Of a stretch of DNA of 64,000 nt, positions 59,966 to 64,000 are shown in pieces (the stretch's first letter is position 1; every line of letters starts with the position of its first letter). A program made the translations under genes and the position numbers. Below the pieces are notes generated by a model, which was given only the letters and a program-made list of their open reading frames with translations, made no database searches and was not told the origin of the DNA. Source of the stretch: Lachnospiraceae bacterium NK4A144 (lineage in GTDB: Bacteria; Bacillota; Clostridia; Lachnospirales; Lachnospiraceae); contig AUJT01000020.1 in assembly GCA_000424365.1 (NCBI GenBank), forward strand, positions 1 to 64,000, written 5' to 3'.

Positions 59966-60280
59966 ATGCCAAGTTACAGAGTAGAAGCATTATGGGACTG
60001 CCCGTTTTGCGGGATAAAGGGAAACAAGGGCAGATATATGCACTGCCCGCATTGTGGAAGTCCGAGAGGTGAAGATATCAGATTTTATCCTCCACAGGAT
60101 CTTAGTATCAATAATGCGGTGGATGAATCCAGGCATCACATAACAAATGCGCCGGACTGGCTCTGCGCATATTGCGGAGCTTATAATAGTTCGGATGCGC
60201 TTTTTTGCCCAAATTGTGGGGCGGAGAAAACTGTTTCGGAAAAAAATTATGCTGATTTTAACCCGACCGAAAGAGATTGA
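59966..60280 (+). CDS. Small double zinc-ribbon protein
   Basis: A 104-residue protein with two zinc ribbons: CPFCG...CPHCG (about residues 12-31) and CAYCG...CPNCG (about 67-84), joined by a segment rich in polar residues. GAGGAG precedes the ATG. The four CxxC pairs are complete. Such proteins usually bind other proteins or nucleic acids. It follows the DUF4178-like gene by 10 bases and precedes the aminotransferase by 18, so the three may be transcribed together. Function unknown. Confidence 0.78.
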   Translation: MPSYRVEALWDCPFCGIKGNKGRYMHCPHCGSPRGEDIRFYPPQDLSINNAVDESRHHITNAPDWLCAYCGAYNSSDALFCPNCGAEKTVSEKNYADFNPTERD

Positions 60281-60298
60281 TAAATTAGGAGATTTGAA

Positions 60299-61597
60299 AT
60301 GTTTAGTAAAAAATTTGAACCATTTGAGAAAAAGGTATGGTTATCGACTCCTACAATGCACGGAGATGAAATAAAGTACGTTCAGGAAGCGTACGAAACA
60401 AACTGGATGTCGACCGTAGGTGCAAATCTCAATGAACTTGAACGACTTGTAGCAGAGAAAGTCGGTTGTAAATATGCAGTAGCCCTCTCAGCAGGAACAG
60501 CATCACTTCATCTGGCGACCAGACTCGCTGGAGAAAAGCTTTATGGAACTCATCCTGCAAATGTCGGAAGTCTTCAGGGACACAAGGTTTTTTGCTCAGA
60601 TATGACCTTTGATGCAACGATCAATCCTGTTGCATATGAGGGTGGAGAAGCGGTATTTATCGATACAGAGTACGATACCTGGAATATGGACCCGGTAGCT
60701 CTTGAACGTGCTTTTGAAACATATCCGGATGTAAGACTTATAATAATCGCACATCTCTATGGAACACCCGGAAAGATTGATGAGATACGCAGAATCGCTG
60801 AAAAGCATAACGCGCTCATAGTTGAGGATGCCGCAGAATCTTTTGGTGCAGAGTATAAGGGAAAGCAGACCGGCGATTTTGGAGATTATAACGCTATATC
60901 CTTTAATGGAAATAAGATCATCACCGGTTCATCAGGCGGCATGTTCTTAACAGATTCAAAAGAAGACGCAGATCAGGTACGCAAGTGGTCCACACAGTCC
61001 AGAGAAAATGCCCCTTGGTATCAGCATGAAGAAATAGGCTACAATTATAGAATGAGCAATGTTATCGCGGGCGTTATCCGTGGTCAGATGCCTTATCTTG
61101 AAGAACATATTGCTCAGAAAAAAGCTGTTTATGAGCGGTATAAAGAAGGATTAAAGGGTCTCCCTGTAAAGATGAATCCGTTTGATGAGGAGAACAGCAT
61201 ACCGAATTATTGGCTGAGCTGTATGATCATCGATCCGGATGCTATGTGTAAGCAGGTTAGAGGAGAGTCAGAGCCTCTCTTTATCCCGGAACACGGAAAG
61301 AGCTGTCCTACAGAAATACTGGAAGCTATTGCATCTATAAATGCAGAGGGTAGACCGATATGGAAGCCTATGCATGCACAGCCGGTATATCGTATGAATG
61401 CGTTCTTTACAAGAGAGGGAAGCGGCAGGGCGAAAACCAATGCCTATATCGCAGGGGGCGCAGTCGGTGCGGATGGAAAGCCTCTTGATGTAGGTATGGA
61501 TATATTCCACAGAGGTCTGTGTCTTCCGAGTGATAATAAGATGACACCGGAAGAACAGGACAAGATAATAGAAGTCATCAGAGCATGTTTTGATTGA
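60299..61597 (+). CDS. DegT/DnrJ/EryC1/StrS-family PLP aminotransferase
   Basis: A 432-residue PLP enzyme of the sugar aminotransferase family, acting on nucleotide-activated keto sugars for surface polysaccharide or antibiotic-like products. Landmarks: WMSTVGANLNELER, CDMTFDATINPVAYEGGEAVFID, EDAAESFGAEYKGKQTGDFGD, and the PLP lysine in SFNGNKIITGSSGG. The C-terminal part matches the family except for a longer final domain. GGAG lies 7 bases before the ATG. Surface-sugar genes at 34-37 kb and the nucleotidyltransferase at the right edge could belong to the same pathway. Confidence 0.9.
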   Translation: MFSKKFEPFEKKVWLSTPTMHGDEIKYVQEAYETNWMSTVGANLNELERLVAEKVGCKYAVALSAGTASLHLATRLAGEKLYGTHPANVGSLQGHKVFCSDMTFDATINPVAYEGGEAVFIDTEYDTWNMDPVALERAFETYPDVRLIIIAHLYGTPGKIDEIRRIAEKHNALIVEDAAESFGAEYKGKQTGDFGDYNAISFNGNKIITGSSGGMFLTDSKEDADQVRKWSTQSRENAPWYQHEEIGYNYRMSNVIAGVIRGQMPYLEEHIAQKKAVYERYKEGLKGLPVKMNPFDEENSIPNYWLSCMIIDPDAMCKQVRGESEPLFIPEHGKSCPTEILEAIASINAEGRPIWKPMHAQPVYRMNAFFTREGSGRAKTNAYIAGGAVGADGKPLDVGMDIFHRGLCLPSDNKMTPEEQDKIIEVIRACFD

Positions 61598-61624
61598 CAA
61601 AATAATATGATGGCAGGATCAAAA

Positions 61625-61668
61625 GTAAAAAGATCGGGCAGAAATCGCTTTCTGTCCGATCTTTTTAC
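61625..61668. terminator. Bidirectional terminator between aminotransferase and sstT
   Basis: GTAAAAAGATCGG...CAGAAA pairs with TTTCTG...CCGATCTTTTTAC; T-runs on both strands. It serves convergent genes. Confidence 0.88.
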
Positions 61669-61697
61669 ATATGCATTAGTTGCCATGCGTGCGGATA

Positions 61698-62963
61698 TCA
61701 GATATCTACTTTTTTGTTACCGCCAAGGAAATAAGGTAGATCTTTACCATCTTTGATCCACTGGTAATACTCAGCAGTAGCAGCGAATATTACGTCACCT
61801 GCGGAATTAAGAGCAGTTTCTACGGAATCCTGTACCACACCGATGATAAATCCGACAGCAACTACCTGCATGGCTACGTCATTGGTGATGCCGAAAAGTG
61901 AACATGCCATAGGAATCAGGAGAAGTGATCCACCTGCAACGCCTGATGCACCGCATGCAGCCAGAGTAGCGAGTACTGACAGTATCAGTGCAGAAGGGAA
62001 GTCGACTGTCACACCAACTGTATGGGCAGCGGCAAGTGTCATAACAGCGATAGTGATAGCTGCTCCATCCATGTTTATAGTAGCTCCGAGAGGGATAGAT
62101 ACGGAATAAACATCCTGATCAAGTCCCAGCCTCTTACATGTATTCATATTTACTGGGATATTAGCAGCAGAGCTTCTGGTGAAGAAGGCTGTGAGACCGC
62201 TGGTTTTAACGCATCTCCAGATAAGCGGATACGGGTTTCTTCTGAGTACCACAAAAACTACAATTGGATTGACTACAAAAGCCACAAAGAGCATACATCC
62301 TACAAGGACTCCAAGGAGTTTTCCGTAATCAGTAAAAATAGAAAGACCGTTTGTTGAAACATTCTCAAAAACAAGTCCCATGATTCCGAAGGGTGCAAGG
62401 TTAATGATCCAGCGAACACACTGAGAAACAGCCTCGGCAGCGTTCAGAAGAACAGCCTTTGTCGCATCGTGAGCAACCTTGTTAAGTGCGATTCCTGTAA
62501 GGATTGCCCAGAAAAGGATGCCTATATAGTTAGCATTTACAAGAGATGCTACCGGATTGGAAACAGCATTGGTAAGGAGATTACCAAGTACCTCTCCGAT
62601 ACCGGTTGGAATAGTGTCGGAAGTTGCCTTATCTTTCAGGATAATAGTTGTAGGGAAAATAAAGCTTGCAAAAACAGCGATAAAAGATGCAAGCAGAGTG
62701 GTGGTAAGGTAAAGACCGATAACCAGACCAAAGCGCTTATCTAATTTACCTGAACCGTGAGTCAGTGCAGATGTGATAAGAACAAATACGAGAACAGGAG
62801 CAACACCCTTAAGTGCACCAACAAATACACTTCCTAATATAGATATGCCTGTAGCACTGGGACAAGCCAGAGCCAGGATCACGCCAAGGATCAGACCGCA
62901 GAGAATCCTGACGATCAGGCTGACGTTGTTATAAGCGTTGCCGATAGATTTTAATAAGTTCAT
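61698..62963 (-). CDS. sstT: Serine/threonine:sodium symporter
   Basis: A 421-residue dicarboxylate/amino-acid:cation symporter of the SstT group. Eight predicted helices plus two re-entrant loops; signature segments TRSSAANIPVNMNTC (HP1) and IPLGATINMDGAAITIAVMTLA (helix 7 NMDG motif), and the HP2-like GASGVAGGSLLLIP. The protein imports L-serine and L-threonine with sodium. An AAAGAGG motif precedes the ATG. It stands alone, convergent with the aminotransferase and separated by a terminator from the nucleotidyltransferase transcript. Confidence 0.92.
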   Translation of the reverse strand: MNLLKSIGNAYNNVSLIVRILCGLILGVILALACPSATGISILGSVFVGALKGVAPVLVFVLITSALTHGSGKLDKRFGLVIGLYLTTTLLASFIAVFASFIFPTTIILKDKATSDTIPTGIGEVLGNLLTNAVSNPVASLVNANYIGILFWAILTGIALNKVAHDATKAVLLNAAEAVSQCVRWIINLAPFGIMGLVFENVSTNGLSIFTDYGKLLGVLVGCMLFVAFVVNPIVVFVVLRRNPYPLIWRCVKTSGLTAFFTRSSAANIPVNMNTCKRLGLDQDVYSVSIPLGATINMDGAAITIAVMTLAAAHTVGVTVDFPSALILSVLATLAACGASGVAGGSLLLIPMACSLFGITNDVAMQVVAVGFIIGVVQDSVETALNSAGDVIFAATAEYYQWIKDGKDLPYFLGGNKKVDI

Positions 62964-63133
62964 GAATTATACCTCTTTCATAGTGAGTAGTGTTTAATCT
63001 TACAAGGATATCCCTAAAGAAAAGAAAGTACACAAACATAGAAAATTTTGTACTAATTATATAACACGTTAATACGTTGAAGCAATATAATAGATCAATA
63101 AATCTTAAAAAAGTATAAATATTTTTGTAAAAT

Positions 63134-63172
63134 AAAAAATCTGTCGTCGGAATTATGAACCGACGACAGGTT
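63134..63172 (-). terminator. Terminator of the nucleotidyltransferase gene
   Basis: CTGTCGTCGG (63141-63150) pairs with CCGACGACAG (63160-63169). On the minus strand a T-rich tail follows. Confidence 0.85.
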
Positions 63173-63211
63173 TTGTTATAGTAATCTTTATTTACGATTA
63201 AGTGTTATAGA

Positions 63212-64000
63212 TTATTTCAGATCGCTGAAAAGATCTGAGTTGTAAACACCCTCAGAGATAAGCTTCTTGAAGGATTTCTGTACAACCGGACGATCCTCCT
63301 GATATGTCATACCAAACCATTTATCGGATGTTTCAAGCACTTTAACAGTTGCCTTCTTCTCAGTGAGAAGATCACCGATGAAGATAGGAATTAGGTACTC
63401 AGCCTTCTGAGGATTGCCGTTGCCTGCCTTTACGCCTGCAAGGAAATCAACAAATCCCTTCTCAAGAGTATCCATAAACTCAGGTGTAAGTCCCCACATA
63501 TTCATGGAAACATGAGAATTTACATCGATCTTCTGACCATTTGTCTCTGCTCCGTCAGCAGTTTTTACGATGTCAGATGTCTCATTAACTGTGATGAGGT
63601 AATTGTTGTCATCAACTTCGCAGACACCTCTTGTAACACCGCCGTTCTCGCTGAGAGTATTCTTGAGGAAGAATCCTGCCATGCAGAAATCAGCAGGGCG
63701 GGAAGAATCGTAATTCTCAACGAGCCAGTCATGGATAACCTTGAAAGCTTTCTTTCCATAGTAGTCATCTGCATTAAGAACGCAGAAAGGCTCGTGGATC
63801 ATTCCTCTGCAAGCAAGGATAGCCTGACCTGTTCCCCAAGGCTTTGTACGTCCTTCCGGAACTTCATATCCGTCCGGCAGATCGTCAAGACTCTGGAAAA
63901 CATATTCAACTTCAACATTTGCGTCCTTGCAAACCTTTTCGATACGGTCGCCAATAATCTCGCGGAAATCCTTTTCGATATCCTTACGGATGATAAAGAT
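63212..64000 (-). CDS. Sugar nucleotidyltransferase, C-terminal part (cut by window edge)
   Basis: 263 codons are visible; the frame stays open to the right edge, so the true start lies outside. It contains RTKPWGTGQAILACRG and EPFCVLNADDYYGKKAF, a nucleotidyltransferase core with the metal-binding aspartate pair of the NADD motif, and a C-terminal part ending SEGVYNSDLFSDLK. This group activates sugar phosphates to UDP-, GDP- or CDP-sugars; the exact sugar cannot be assigned. The visible ATG at 63802 is internal. Confidence 0.82.
   Translation of the reverse strand: MFIIRKDIEKDFREIIGDRIEKVCKDANVEVEYVFQSLDDLPDGYEVPEGRTKPWGTGQAILACRGMIHEPFCVLNADDYYGKKAFKVIHDWLVENYDSSRPADFCMAGFFLKNTLSENGGVTRGVCEVDDNNYLITVNETSDIVKTADGAETNGQKIDVNSHVSMNMWGLTPEFMDTLEKGFVDFLAGVKAGNGNPQKAEYLIPIFIGDLLTEKKATVKVLETSDKWFGMTYQEDRPVVQKSFKKLISEGVYNSDLFSDLK

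Overview
The window looks like chromosome from an anaerobic, motile, saccharolytic Firmicute of the Lachnospiraceae (Butyrivibrio/Pseudobutyrivibrio-like). This rests on family content, not on a marker gene: [FeFe]-hydrogenase maturases, rubrerythrin plus superoxide reductase, an arabinofuranoside ABC cluster with a LacI regulator, three chemoreceptors, strong GGAGG ribosome binding sites and many hairpin-plus-T-run terminators. No rRNA, tRNA or CRISPR array was seen.

Layout. 1-540: 5' end of an IS4-like transposase gene at the left edge, with protective hairpins and terminators. 543-4722: TetR regulator and a heterodimeric ABC exporter. 4968-9421: glutaredoxin-like protein, a three-gene HipB/HipS/HipT-type toxin-antitoxin operon, a helix-turn-helix protein fused to a superoxide-reductase-like domain, an alpha/beta hydrolase and bioB. 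9555-15460: arabinoside uptake (binding protein, two permeases), GH51 arabinofuranosidase and LacI regulator, preceded by two matching operator-like palindromes. 15538-18362 (minus): small membrane protein, secDF, and a 48-residue membrane protein directly behind secDF. 18463-23048: shrunken TM1266-type gene, hydF, hydG, a catalytic-core-only pyruvate kinase paralogue and mgsA. 23158-27953: a DUF3237-hydrolase fusion, then a decayed type I restriction island (intact hsdM, broken DUF1016 and DUF4869 genes, a 44-codon hsdR stub, no hsdS). 28017-33257: signalling cluster (response regulator, lipoprotein with a three-hairpin leader, SpoIIE-type phosphatase) and an orphan flagellin-like gene.

33368-43271: bcp, an HTH-UDP-sugar dehydrogenase fusion, a WecG-type glycosyltransferase, phosphopantetheinyl transferase, CDF transporter, a 42-residue membrane protein, Nudix, cytidylate-kinase-like and YgiQ genes. 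43390-50833: tandem duplicated chemoreceptors, a DUF2971 protein and a third chemoreceptor. 50953-53073: rubrerythrin, superoxide reductase, and a nucleotidase carrying an in-frame palindromic insertion. 53280-58066: ECF sigma factor, anti-sigma factor and two secreted lipoproteins (one a C11 protease) with matching ECF-type promoters. 58173-64000: PAP2 phosphatase, two small-domain proteins, DegT aminotransferase, SstT and a sugar nucleotidyltransferase cut by the right edge.

Most unusual points: the HipBST-like operon; the HTH-superoxide-reductase fusion; tandem hairpins sharing a GGGGTAGA loop at 29.5 kb; structured dispersed repeats at 33.4, 52.2, 58.8 and 36.0 kb; a palindrome inserted in frame into a gene at 52.8 kb; the ECF regulon; and two small membrane proteins missed by length cut-offs.
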